From: Falsirhodobacter sp. alg1
GTDB taxonomy: Bacteria > Pseudomonadota > Alphaproteobacteria > Rhodobacterales > Rhodobacteraceae
Length of the DNA: 64,000 nucleotides
Assembly: GCF_000739715.2 (NCBI RefSeq)
Contig: NZ_BBJC02000006.1
Location: forward strand, 113,158-177,157
Direction of reading: 5' to 3'
Shown here: positions 44,461-53,288 of the stretch, one piece after another
Layout: each line of letters opens with the position of its first letter
Position numbering within the stretch: position 1 is the stretch's first letter
The notes under the pieces: generated by a model
The model's database searches: none
What the model saw: only the letters and a program-made list of their open reading frames with translations
Told to the model about the DNA's origin: nothing
Program-made: the position numbers and the translations under genes

Positions 44461-45354
44461 ATGACAACAAAAGCAGCTGGTCGCGCCAGCGCTGAAAGCA
44501 CGCGCGCCTACAGGAACATGCTGTTGCCTGCCCTGATTGCGGTGACGGCATTCGGGATTGTCCCGTTGATGGGGATGTTTGCCCTGTCGTTGACGGATTA
44601 CAATCTTATCAAGGGGTCCAGTGGCCACTTCGGTCTGGATAACTTTTTCCGGCTTTGGCAGGACCGCCGGTTCGTGAACTCGGTCTATGTGCTGGCCGCC
44701 CTCAGCCTGCTCGGCGTCGCCTTTCAGGTGGTGCTGGGTACGGCGGTGGCGGTGGGCCTGCAAAAGATCGTGCCGAAGTGGAAATTCGCCCGAAGCCTGT
44801 TTCTGGCCCCCTATGCCGTGCCGCATATCGCGGTGGCACTGGTGTGGCTCTCGATCTTCACGCCCACACTTTCCCCCATCAATGCGTTCTTCGATCTGTT
44901 CGGCATTACCGTGCCCACGATGCTGACATCCCAGAACGGTGCCATCGCCGCAATCGTGATCGCGGACACATGGGCCACCTATCCGTTCGTGATGCTGCTG
45001 ATCCTGGCCGCATTGAACGGCATTTCCGATGATCTGGACGAGGCATCCGCCCTTGATGGTGCCAGCCGCATCCAGAGCTTTTTCTACATTACCCTGCCGC
45101 TGCTGTTTCCTGCGCTGCTGATGGTCACCCTGTTCCGCTTCATCGACACGCTCAAACATTTCCCGCTGATCTTCGTGATGACAAAGGGCGGTCCGGGGCG
45201 TTCGACGCAGGCCACGAACTTCTATGGCTATGTCCAGACATTCCAGAATTCGAACGTGTCCTACGGGGCTGCCATTGCGGTGTTCCTTTTCGTATTCGCC
45301 GCGATCGTCAGCTTTTACGTGGCCCGGTTGAACGTGAGGTTGACCAATGGATGA
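44461..45354 (+). CDS. Sugar ABC transporter permease (MalF/UgpA-like)
   Basis: An inner-membrane permease of 297 residues with six predicted segments. The CUT1 EAA loop is LDEASALDGASRIQSFFYIT near residue 195, followed by LPLLFPALLMVTLFRFIDTL. Its 3' end overlaps the second permease gene by 8 bp. Confidence 0.93.
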   Translation: MTTKAAGRASAESTRAYRNMLLPALIAVTAFGIVPLMGMFALSLTDYNLIKGSSGHFGLDNFFRLWQDRRFVNSVYVLAALSLLGVAFQVVLGTAVAVGLQKIVPKWKFARSLFLAPYAVPHIAVALVWLSIFTPTLSPINAFFDLFGITVPTMLTSQNGAIAAIVIADTWATYPFVMLLILAALNGISDDLDEASALDGASRIQSFFYITLPLLFPALLMVTLFRFIDTLKHFPLIFVMTKGGPGRSTQATNFYGYVQTFQNSNVSYGAAIAVFLFVFAAIVSFYVARLNVRLTNG

Positions 45355-46177
45355 CAAGAGTTTCGCCTATCGTGCCAAGAAGGCTTCGGGCATCGCGATG
45401 ATGCTGGCCTTTCTGGCCTTTGCCGTGCTGCCGATACTGTGGGTGCTGATCCTGTCGCTGCGCCCGGCCACCGCCCTGTTCGAGCCTATCTGGGAATCGC
45501 CCACGAACCTGACCTTCGACAATTTCAGGGGCATTGCCGATTCAGGCTTTCCGCGCGCATTGCTCAACAGCTTTCTGACGGCGGGCATCGCCACGATCCT
45601 GTCGATGATCGTGGGTGTTCCTGCGGCCTTCGCACTGGCCAAAAGCAGGCTGCGCGGCAAGTTCGTGGCCTCATGGGTGCTGCTGCTGCTGCGGATGGCC
45701 CCACCTGTGGGCTTCGTGATCCCGCTGTTTCTGATCTATATCAACGCGGGGCTGATCGATACATATCCGGGCCTGATCATGGCCTATATGACGCTGACAC
45801 TGCCCCTGGTGGTGTGGTCGATGTGGACGACATTCGCGCAGATCCCGAACGAGCTGATCGAGAGTGCGCTGATGGACGGTGCATCGCTGGCCAAGGCGCT
45901 GGTGCTGGTGGTCATTCCCGCAGCCCGTCCGGGTGTGGTTGCGGCTGCGATCCTCGGCTTTCTGATCGCATGGAACGACTTCTTCTTTGCCCTGATCATC
46001 ACGCGCGGCAGCACCGTTACCGCACCTGTGTCGATCATGAACTTCATTTCGTCCGACAGTGTGGACTGGGGCTCCATCGCGGTGGCCGCGATCTGTGTCA
46101 CCCTGCCCATCATCCCGGTCATGGTCATCGCCAACCGCTATATTGTCCAGTCGCTCAGCGGTGCGGTGAAAGGTTAA
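45347..46177 (+). CDS. Sugar ABC transporter permease (MalG/UgpE-like)
   Basis: The second permease, 276 residues, six segments. The EAA loop reads IESALMDGASLAKALVLVVI near residue 175, and the C-terminal VMVIANRYIVQSLSGAVKG is the standard MalG-type ending. The first sulfatase gene starts 4 bp after its stop, showing that the sulfatases belong to the transport operon. Confidence 0.93.
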   Translation: MDDKSFAYRAKKASGIAMMLAFLAFAVLPILWVLILSLRPATALFEPIWESPTNLTFDNFRGIADSGFPRALLNSFLTAGIATILSMIVGVPAAFALAKSRLRGKFVASWVLLLLRMAPPVGFVIPLFLIYINAGLIDTYPGLIMAYMTLTLPLVVWSMWTTFAQIPNELIESALMDGASLAKALVLVVIPAARPGVVAAAILGFLIAWNDFFFALIITRGSTVTAPVSIMNFISSDSVDWGSIAVAAICVTLPIIPVMVIANRYIVQSLSGAVKG

Positions 46178-46181
46178 CAAC

Positions 46182-47626
46182 ATGAAAAAACAACCGAATA
46201 TCGTTTTCATCATCACCGATCAGCAGCGATACGACACGATCAACGCCCTTGGCTTTCCGCATGTCGAAACGCCCAATCTGGACAGGTTGGTGCAAGAGGG
46301 GACCAGCTTTGACGGTGCCTATGTCACCTCTCCCTCCTGCTCCCCCTCACGGGCGTCGCTGTTTTCCGGCACCTATCCGCATACCAACGGGGTGTTCCGG
46401 AACGACGAGACGTGGTCGGCCTGCTGGGTGCAGAACCTGAACGATGCAGGATACCGCTGCGTGAATGTGGGCAAGATGCACACATGGCCTGTGGAAGGTG
46501 CCTTTGGCTACCATGAACGGCATGTGGTGGAAAACAAGGACCGCGCCCATCCGAACCTGCCCTTCTATCTGGACAATTGGGACAAGGCATTCTGGACACG
46601 CGGCTTTGAAAAACCCAGCCGGGTGACCCACAGGCGGGGGGCGGCCTATGCCGACAGCCTCGGGGCCTTCACATGGGATCTGCCCGAGGATCTGCATTCG
46701 GATGTTTTCGTGCCGCAATTGGCCTGCATGTGGCTGGACCGCTATTCGGGGCAGGAGCCGTTCTTTCTGCAGATCGGCATTCCGGGGCCGCACCCGCCCT
46801 ATGATCCCACAGCGGAATATCTGGAGCGTTATGATGATGTTGCCATGCCGAAGGCCATTCTGGATTATGATCTGGACAGCCAGCCTGCGCCTTTGCGGGC
46901 CTTGCGGCAGAACCATCTGGAGAACGACCATGACGCCGTTGTCCACCTGACCGACCCGACCGAGGCGCAGCTTGACCGACAGCGCCGACACTATTTCGCC
47001 AATGTCACCATGATCGATGCGCAGGTAGGCAAGATCATCGACGCGTTGGCCCGCCGCGGCGTGCTGGAGGATACGATCATCGTGTTCACCTCGGACCATG
47101 GCGATTCCCTGAACGACCACGGCCATTCGCAGAAATGGAACATGTACGAACAAAGTGTCCATGTTCCTGCCGTGGTCTGGGGGGCTGGCATCCCCGGGGG
47201 GCGGCGCATCGATGATCTGGTTTCCCTGATGGATCTGGGGCCGACCGTTCTGGAGCTAGCAGGGGTCACCCCCCCCGGATGGATGGAGGCGGAATCCCTT
47301 TGCCCCTATTTCCGGGACACGGCACCTCCGGCACGGGACTGCGTCTTTGCCGAACACGCCCGTGACAAGATCCTGACCGAAACCGCCTTCATGACGATGG
47401 TCCGGTCAAAGGAATGGAAACTGGTCCATTTCGTGGATTCCGCCGAAGGCCAACTGTTCGACCTGCGCCATGATCCGGGGAACGGGTGAACCTGTGGTCT
47501 AGTGCCGAATGCGCATCCGTAAAGCGGGATCTTCTGGACAGGATCCTGAACTGGCGCATCCAGAGCGATATGAAAACACAACAATTCCGTCAGGCACTTT
47601 CGGGTGCCAACGTCGCGCCTGCATGA
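46182..47626 (+). CDS. Sulfatase, C-type, frameshifted near its 3' end in this sequence
   Basis: A formylglycine-dependent sulfatase. The metal-binding start is VFIITDQQRYDT (D13), the modification motif is C53-S-P-S-R57 with SLFSG after it, and the late metal pair is in FTSDHGDSLNDHGHSQK. As read, the frame stops at 47489 after DLRHDPGN. The missing end is present in another frame: VNLWSSAECASVKRDLLDRI, then LNWRIQ, stopping at 47626. Adding one G to GGGG at 47477-47480 restores DPGERVNLW and gives about 481 residues. No formylglycine-generating enzyme is encoded in the window. Confidence 0.82.
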
Positions 47627-47641
47627 ATTAGGGAGGACCAG

Positions 47642-48640
47642 ATGGGTCAGATTACACTTAGAGAAGTTCGCAAGTCCTTTGGCGCGACCGAGGTCATTCC
47701 CCCCTTGTCGCTCGAGATCGAGGACGGCGAGTTTGTCGTTTTCGTCGGTCCTTCGGGCTGCGGGAAATCGACGCTGCTGCGGATGATCGCGGGGCTGGAG
47801 GATATCAGCGGCGGACAGATCCTGATTGACGGCAAGGATGCAAGCGCGCTGCCACCCGCCCGCCGCGGGTTGGCGATGGTTTTCCAGAGCTATGCGCTTT
47901 ACCCGCATATGACCGTTGCCAAGAACATCGCCTTTCCGCTGCGCATGGCCGGAATGCCCGCCGAGGAACAGGACCGTCTGGTCGAGAATGCGGCCCGCGT
48001 CCTGAACCTGACCGATTACCTCGATCGTCGGCCCGGCCAGCTTTCGGGTGGGCAGCGGCAGCGTGTGGCAATCGGGCGCGCGATCGTGCGGAAGCCCGAG
48101 GCCTTCCTGTTCGACGAACCGCTGTCGAACCTGGACGCCGCGCTGCGCGTCAACATGCGGCTGGAGATTACCGAACTGCATGCCAAGCTGGAATCGACCA
48201 TGATCTATGTCACGCATGATCAGGTGGAGGCGATGACCATGGCCGACAAGATCGTGATCCTTCATGCCGGCCGGATAGAGCAGGTGGGCACACCGCTGGA
48301 CCTGTATCACAACCCCCGCAACCTGTTCGTGGCGGGTTTCATCGGCAGTCCGAAAATGAACTTCATTTCCGGGGCACCGGCTGCGGCCTATGGCGCGCAT
48401 ACGATCGGGGTTCGTCCCGAACATCTGGATGTATCGACCGAAGCGGGCCTGTGGCAGGGGCGCGTTACGGTGGCCGAGCATCTTGGCTCCGACACGTTCC
48501 TGCATGTGCAGACCGACCATGGCCAGCTGAATGCCCGCCTGCAGGGCGATATCGACGTCTATCACGGCGATACCGTCTGGCTGACCCCGAACGAGGCCAT
48601 CATGCACCGGTTCGATGCCGATGGCCTGACGATGAAATAG
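47642..48640 (+). CDS. Sugar ABC transporter ATP-binding protein, UgpC/MsmK-like
   Basis: An ATPase of 332 residues that powers the CUT1 importer. Walker [11 protein letters not shown]-loop [10 protein letters not shown], signature [12 protein letters not shown], Walker [12 protein letters not shown] and switch VTHDQVEAM are intact, and the C-terminal regulatory domain contains GVRPEHLDV. It lies 15 bp after the end of the repaired first sulfatase gene, with GGAGG just before the ATG. Confidence 0.94.
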   Translation: MGQITLREVRKSFGATEVIPPLSLEIEDGEFVVFVGPSGCGKSTLLRMIAGLEDISGGQILIDGKDASALPPARRGLAMVFQSYALYPHMTVAKNIAFPLRMAGMPAEEQDRLVENAARVLNLTDYLDRRPGQLSGGQRQRVAIGRAIVRKPEAFLFDEPLSNLDAALRVNMRLEITELHAKLESTMIYVTHDQVEAMTMADKIVILHAGRIEQVGTPLDLYHNPRNLFVAGFIGSPKMNFISGAPAAAYGAHTIGVRPEHLDVSTEAGLWQGRVTVAEHLGSDTFLHVQTDHGQLNARLQGDIDVYHGDTVWLTPNEAIMHRFDADGLTMK

Positions 48641-48650
48641 GGGCCAGCAG

Positions 48651-49859
48651 ATGCCGACGATAGACAGACCGAACATATTGCTGATCGATTGTGCCGATCT
48701 GGGGGCCGACGGGCTGGTGGCTGCGGGGGCAGGCTCTGCCCTGCAGCGGCTGGCAGATGCGGGAAAGGCCCTGACGTGCCAGACGGCCAACCCGATGTCC
48801 GGCCCCGCACGGGCCACTTTGATGACAGGGCGTTGGCCACAGGCCCATGGCCTGTGGACGAACGAGACCTTTTTGCCCCTGCGCGAAAGGCTCTTGTCGG
48901 AAAGACTGGCGGCAGCCGGATATTTCTGCGGGTTGATCGGGCGCAACCACCTTGCGCCTGTCAATGGCTGGCGGACCGAGGCACGCCGCGATGATGATGG
49001 ATACCGGCTGTGGGAATGGGCGCATTCGCCCACCCATCGCGCGCGGCAGAACGCATGGATGGCGTGGCTGAAAAAGACGGCGCCCGATGTGCATCAGGAT
49101 CTGTTCGGCAGGTATGGTGATCCCGATGCCACGGCGCCGGATCACGAGCTGCTGGACAAACTTGCCCGGCTTTCCCCGGGCCTTTCCTTCAACGCATGGG
49201 TGGCCGATCGCGCGGCCGCATTTCTGGACATGCCGCGGGGCAGGGGGCAGCCGTGGTTTCTGGTGGCCGGTTTGCAGATGGAGCGGTTTCTGGACCCGCA
49301 ATCGGCCCTGCGCCGGCTGGACGATTCGCTTGGGAGGATCCTGAACGCATTGGACGAACGGGGAATGACGGGTGATACGCTGGTCGTGCTGACCTCGAAC
49401 GGGGTGGAAGGCCAGCACCTGACCCCCTCGGGAACCGGGGTCCCGCTGATCCTGCGCTGGCCCGGCCATCCGGTACCCGCAGCGGATCGCGCCATGCCGG
49501 TGGATATCGCCCCGACGCTGTGCGCGGCGGCCGGATTGCCCCCGTGTCGCCGCCATCAGGGACGCGCATTGTTCGGCACGACCGATCAGCCCCGCGATTT
49601 CGCCATCACGATCCGGCGCGGTGCGGCGGATGCAGGTATGCCCGATGTTTCCGTCTATCGCGAAGGGCCGTGGTGGCTGGCGCTGGACCATAGCACCGGC
49701 GCCACGGCGCTGTACGATGTGGCGAATGATCCGGAGCTTCTGGCAGATCTGGCAAGCATGCCGGAACAGGCCGGGCGTGTGGAACGGATGATGGACCGGA
49801 TGATGGATTGCCTGATCGCCTGCGAGGATCGCAGCCAGCCCCGTCTTGGCGGGTTCTGA
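48651..49859 (+). CDS. Sulfatase-fold protein with lost active-site residues
   Basis: A protein of 402 residues clearly related to the sulfatase that follows (compare GWRTEARRDDDGYRLWEWAH with GWQTEPRRDDGYRVWDWSHG). The nucleophile motif is S50-G-P-A-R54, which fits the serine-type pattern S-x-P-x-R but differs from the C-type motifs of both neighbours. The early DQQR motif has become DCADLG. Most telling, the late metal pair DH of TSDHGE is replaced by N250-G251 (LTSNGVEGQH). About 90 residues fewer than its neighbour remain. It is most likely a duplicated copy drifting to a non-catalytic role, or a decaying gene. Confidence 0.78.
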   Translation: MPTIDRPNILLIDCADLGADGLVAAGAGSALQRLADAGKALTCQTANPMSGPARATLMTGRWPQAHGLWTNETFLPLRERLLSERLAAAGYFCGLIGRNHLAPVNGWRTEARRDDDGYRLWEWAHSPTHRARQNAWMAWLKKTAPDVHQDLFGRYGDPDATAPDHELLDKLARLSPGLSFNAWVADRAAAFLDMPRGRGQPWFLVAGLQMERFLDPQSALRRLDDSLGRILNALDERGMTGDTLVVLTSNGVEGQHLTPSGTGVPLILRWPGHPVPAADRAMPVDIAPTLCAAAGLPPCRRHQGRALFGTTDQPRDFAITIRRGAADAGMPDVSVYREGPWWLALDHSTGATALYDVANDPELLADLASMPEQAGRVERMMDRMMDCLIACEDRSQPRLGGF

Positions 49860-49870
49860 GGAGAAACCAT

Positions 49871-51349
49871 ATGACTGACCGACCCAATATCCTGATCCTC
49901 TGTACCGACCAGCAGCGGCGCGATACGCTGTCCTGCTATGGCGCGATCGGCGCGGTCACCCCCAATCTGGACAGGCTGGCGGCACAGGGCGCGCGGTTTG
50001 AAAACGCCTATGTCCAGAACCCCATCTGCGGGCCATCGCGCGCCTCCCTGTTCACCGGCATGTATGTCCGAAATCACGGGCTGTGGGCGAATGGCGTTTC
50101 CCTGCCCGAGGATCGGCAGATGTTCACCAGAACACTGGCCGATGCCGGATATGATTGCGGCATGGTCGGCAAGCAGCATCTTGCCGCCTGTGACGGCTGG
50201 CAGACCGAACCCCGCCGCGATGATGGCTACAGGGTCTGGGACTGGTCGCACGGCAAGAACCACCGGTCGGTGCAGAATGCCTATCTGAAATGGCTGCATG
50301 CGACCTATCCCGATATCTATTCCGCTGCCTTTCCGGAAAAGGGTGCGAACGAGAACACCCATATCGCGAATATGTCGCGCACCGGCACGCCGATCGATGC
50401 GGTTCCACCCCATGCCCATTATACCCATTGGGTTGCAACGCGGGTGGTGGATTTCGTCCGGACCCCGCGGGGCGACCAGCCGTTCTTCATGATGGCGAAT
50501 TTCTTCGATCCACATCATCCCTTCGGTGTGCCGCAGGAATACCGCGACCGTATCGATGCCGCCAAAATTCCGCTTCCCGTCGGCTTTGCCGGTGAATTGC
50601 GGACAAAGCCCGCCGATCAGGAGAAATATTCGCGTACCTCTTATGGCGGCGAGGCCCCCGGTTTTCAGGATTACACCGCCGAGGAGATCCGTGAAATCCG
50701 CGCGATCTATTATGCGATGATCACCTTCATCGATGATGAGGTGGGGCGCATTCTGGCGGCGCTGGATGCATCGGGGCAGGCCGACAACACGCTGGTCATC
50801 TTCACCTCTGATCATGGCGAGATGCTGGGCGACCACAGCCAGTTGATGAAGGGGCCGATGATGTATGATGCGGCCGTTCGCGTGCCGCTGCTTATGCGTT
50901 GGCCCCTGCGTATCGCGACGGACACCGTCGTTGCGCCGCCCGTGCAATGGGTGGATATTGCCCCGACCTGTCTGGATGCCGCTGCGGCAGGCCGGATGGC
51001 CCAGCATCAGGGGGCATCGCTGCTGCCGCTGGCCAGGGGCGGGGATACGGCCGGCTGGCGTGATTGGGCGATGTGCGAATACCGCGATTCAGGCATTGCC
51101 GAGGATCCGGCAATCATGACCACGATGCTGCGCAAGGGCGATTGGAAACTGGTCCTGTGGCATGGTGACCCCGATACGGACCGCCCGCCCGAGGGGGAGT
51201 TGTACAATCTGGCGACCGATCCTGCCGAACTAAATAACCTGTTCGATAGCCCCGGACATGCCGGAACCCGAAGACGGATGAAACGCGCTCTGCTGGATGT
51301 GTACCACCAGACCGAGGATCGCAGCGCCTACCGCCCGGCTGTGGCCTGA
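49871..51349 (+). CDS. Sulfatase, C-type
   Basis: A formylglycine-dependent sulfatase or related phosphonate/phosphate ester hydrolase, 492 residues. D13 lies in LCTDQQRRDT, the modification motif is C53-G-P-S-R57, the KxH motif is GMVGKQHLA, and the late metal pair is in FTSDHGEMLGDHSQLMK. All expected residues are present. AGGAG precedes the ATG at 49871. It is the last gene of the transporter-sulfatase unit. The position of activation (which enzyme makes formylglycine) is outside the window. Confidence 0.92.
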   Translation: MTDRPNILILCTDQQRRDTLSCYGAIGAVTPNLDRLAAQGARFENAYVQNPICGPSRASLFTGMYVRNHGLWANGVSLPEDRQMFTRTLADAGYDCGMVGKQHLAACDGWQTEPRRDDGYRVWDWSHGKNHRSVQNAYLKWLHATYPDIYSAAFPEKGANENTHIANMSRTGTPIDAVPPHAHYTHWVATRVVDFVRTPRGDQPFFMMANFFDPHHPFGVPQEYRDRIDAAKIPLPVGFAGELRTKPADQEKYSRTSYGGEAPGFQDYTAEEIREIRAIYYAMITFIDDEVGRILAALDASGQADNTLVIFTSDHGEMLGDHSQLMKGPMMYDAAVRVPLLMRWPLRIATDTVVAPPVQWVDIAPTCLDAAAAGRMAQHQGASLLPLARGGDTAGWRDWAMCEYRDSGIAEDPAIMTTMLRKGDWKLVLWHGDPDTDRPPEGELYNLATDPAELNNLFDSPGHAGTRRRMKRALLDVYHQTEDRSAYRPAVA

Positions 51350-51364
51350 CCGGCCCGCGCATCC

Positions 51365-51394
51365 GGCCCCTGCCGCCATTTGCGCGCAGGGGCC
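51365..51394 (+). terminator. Terminator after the sulfatase operon
   Basis: Arms GGCCCCTGC and GCAGGGGCC flank a 12-base loop 16 bp after the last sulfatase stop; CTTCTG follows. Confidence 0.55.
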
Positions 51395-51452
51395 CTTCTG
51401 GACATGACGATCCCCGCTTTCCCATACCCTCTCTGCCCGAAAGTCATCTGCA

Positions 51453-53228
51453 ATGCCGTACAAAAGCCACGGGATCAGCATTCCTGCACGCATCGGCTGG
51501 CTGCGCCGCCGGCTGTTCGCGCGTGGCAGCGAAATCGGGTTCGTTCTGCTGGCCATCCTGATCGGTGCGATGGCCGGCATCGTGGTCAGCGCCATCGGCT
51601 TCATCTCGCAGTTCCTGCACAACCGGTTTTACGGAATTCCTCTGGACGCGGGGCTAAGCGGGGCCGATCTGCCCCGCAGCCTGTTGCTGATCGCGGTGCC
51701 CGTGGCGGGCGGGCTTCTGACATCGCTGTTCATGCATCTGCGGCGGCGTCGTGGCGGGATCGTTGATCCGGTTGAGGCGAATGCGCTTTATGGTGGGCGC
51801 ATGTCGCTGGGGGACAGCCTCTGGGTGTCGATACAGAACCTTGCCTCCAACGGCTTCGGGCTGTCGGCGGGGCTGGAGGCGGCCTATACCCAGCTATCCT
51901 CGGGCCTCGCCTCTACCCTTGGCATAAAGCTGAAGCTGCGCCGCGAGGATATTCGCGTTCTGGTCGGCTGCGGGTCGGCAGGCGCGATCGCCGCGGCCTT
52001 CGGGGCGCCCCTGACCGGCGCGTTCTATGCCTTCGAGCTGATCATCGGCAGCTACACTACCGTATCGCTTGCGCCTGTGATCGCCGCCGCCATTACCGCC
52101 ACGCTGATTTCCCAAGGCCTGTCCGGCAAGTCGTTCGAAATAGAGATCGGCCCCATCGGTGCGATCACCGCGCCGGATTTCCTGCCGGCGCTGGTGCTGG
52201 GCGGTATTTGTGCGGGCCTTGGCATCCTGATCATGATGACCGTGGTCCGGACCGAGCGGTTGGCCTCGGCCAGCGGCATTCCCGCATGGCTGCGGCCTGC
52301 GGTGGGCGGTATCCTTGTGGGCGGGGTGGCCCTTATCACGCCGCAGGTTCTGTCTTCGGGTCATGGGGCCATGCATTTCAATCTGGAGAACGACATTCCC
52401 TGGACCGCCCTTCTGGGCCTTTTCTGCCTGAAGGCCGCGGCCTCCGCGCTGACCATCGGGACGGGATTCAGGGGCGGTCTGTTCTTTGCCTCGCTGCTGC
52501 TGGGGGCCCTTGTGGGCAAGGCGGCGGCGGTTCCGCTGGAATGGCTTGCGCCCGGAATGCTGTCCCCCACCGCGATGGCCGTCATCGGGATGAGCGCGTT
52601 CGGCGTGGCGGTGATCGGCGGGCCATTGACCATGACGTTTCTGGCGATGGAGATCAGCGGCGAATTCCCCATCGCGGCCCTGGCACTGGCGGCCTCCATC
52701 ACCTCCTCGCTGGTCGTGCGGCAAACCTTCGGATATTCGTTTACCACATGGCGGTTCCACCTGCGGGCACAATCGATCCGCAGTGCGCATGATGTGGGAT
52801 GGATCCGCAACCTGACCGTCGGGCGCCTGATGCGCAGCGATGTGCGTACCGCCAACATCAACATGACGCCCGATCAATTCCGTGAGGCTTTTCCCCTTGG
52901 GTCGACGCAGCGCGTCATCGTCACGGATGATCAGGGGGCCTATTGCGCCACCGTGCAGGTATCCGAGGTGCAGGCCGATCTGGCCGCCGCCGAACCGAGG
53001 CAGGCGCTGTCGGATTTCTTTACCCATCAGGGGGATGTGCTTTTGCCCGGCATGAACGCCCGTCAGGCGGCAGGTATCTTCGAGGCGACGCAGGCGGAAT
53101 CCCTTGCCGTGGTCAGCGACCGGATAGAACGGCGTGTCGTGGGTTCGTTGAGCGAGGCTCACACCCTGCGCCGTTACAGCGAGGAGCTGGACAAGCAGCG
53201 CCGCGATATTACCGGCGTGCGGGATTGA
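51453..53228 (+). CDS. ClC-family chloride channel/transporter
   Basis: A membrane protein of 591 residues with about ten hydrophobic segments of the ClC fold and a C-terminal soluble region of about 150 residues that looks like a degenerate CBS pair (VGRLMRSDVRTANINMTPDQ ... DQGAYCATVQVSEVQADLAA). The gating-glutamate motif, usually GREGP, reads GLEAA here (FGLSAGLEAAYTQ), keeping the glutamate. The second ion-site region is GTGFRGGLFFASLLLGALVG. It could be a chloride/proton exchanger or a fluoride-type relative. It stands alone between two metabolic operons. Confidence 0.88.
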   Translation: MPYKSHGISIPARIGWLRRRLFARGSEIGFVLLAILIGAMAGIVVSAIGFISQFLHNRFYGIPLDAGLSGADLPRSLLLIAVPVAGGLLTSLFMHLRRRRGGIVDPVEANALYGGRMSLGDSLWVSIQNLASNGFGLSAGLEAAYTQLSSGLASTLGIKLKLRREDIRVLVGCGSAGAIAAAFGAPLTGAFYAFELIIGSYTTVSLAPVIAAAITATLISQGLSGKSFEIEIGPIGAITAPDFLPALVLGGICAGLGILIMMTVVRTERLASASGIPAWLRPAVGGILVGGVALITPQVLSSGHGAMHFNLENDIPWTALLGLFCLKAAASALTIGTGFRGGLFFASLLLGALVGKAAAVPLEWLAPGMLSPTAMAVIGMSAFGVAVIGGPLTMTFLAMEISGEFPIAALALAASITSSLVVRQTFGYSFTTWRFHLRAQSIRSAHDVGWIRNLTVGRLMRSDVRTANINMTPDQFREAFPLGSTQRVIVTDDQGAYCATVQVSEVQADLAAAEPRQALSDFFTHQGDVLLPGMNARQAAGIFEATQAESLAVVSDRIERRVVGSLSEAHTLRRYSEELDKQRRDITGVRD

Positions 53229-53288
53229 CCCCCCGCACTACCGGCAGGCATCAGGCGCGTGGCGATGCCGGAGGGAATGGGCCGGGCG

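Noticed and set aside
53247..53269. Weak hairpin GGCATC/GATGCC between the ClC and amidase genes
   Set aside because: Only six paired bases and a long loop; too weak to call a terminator.
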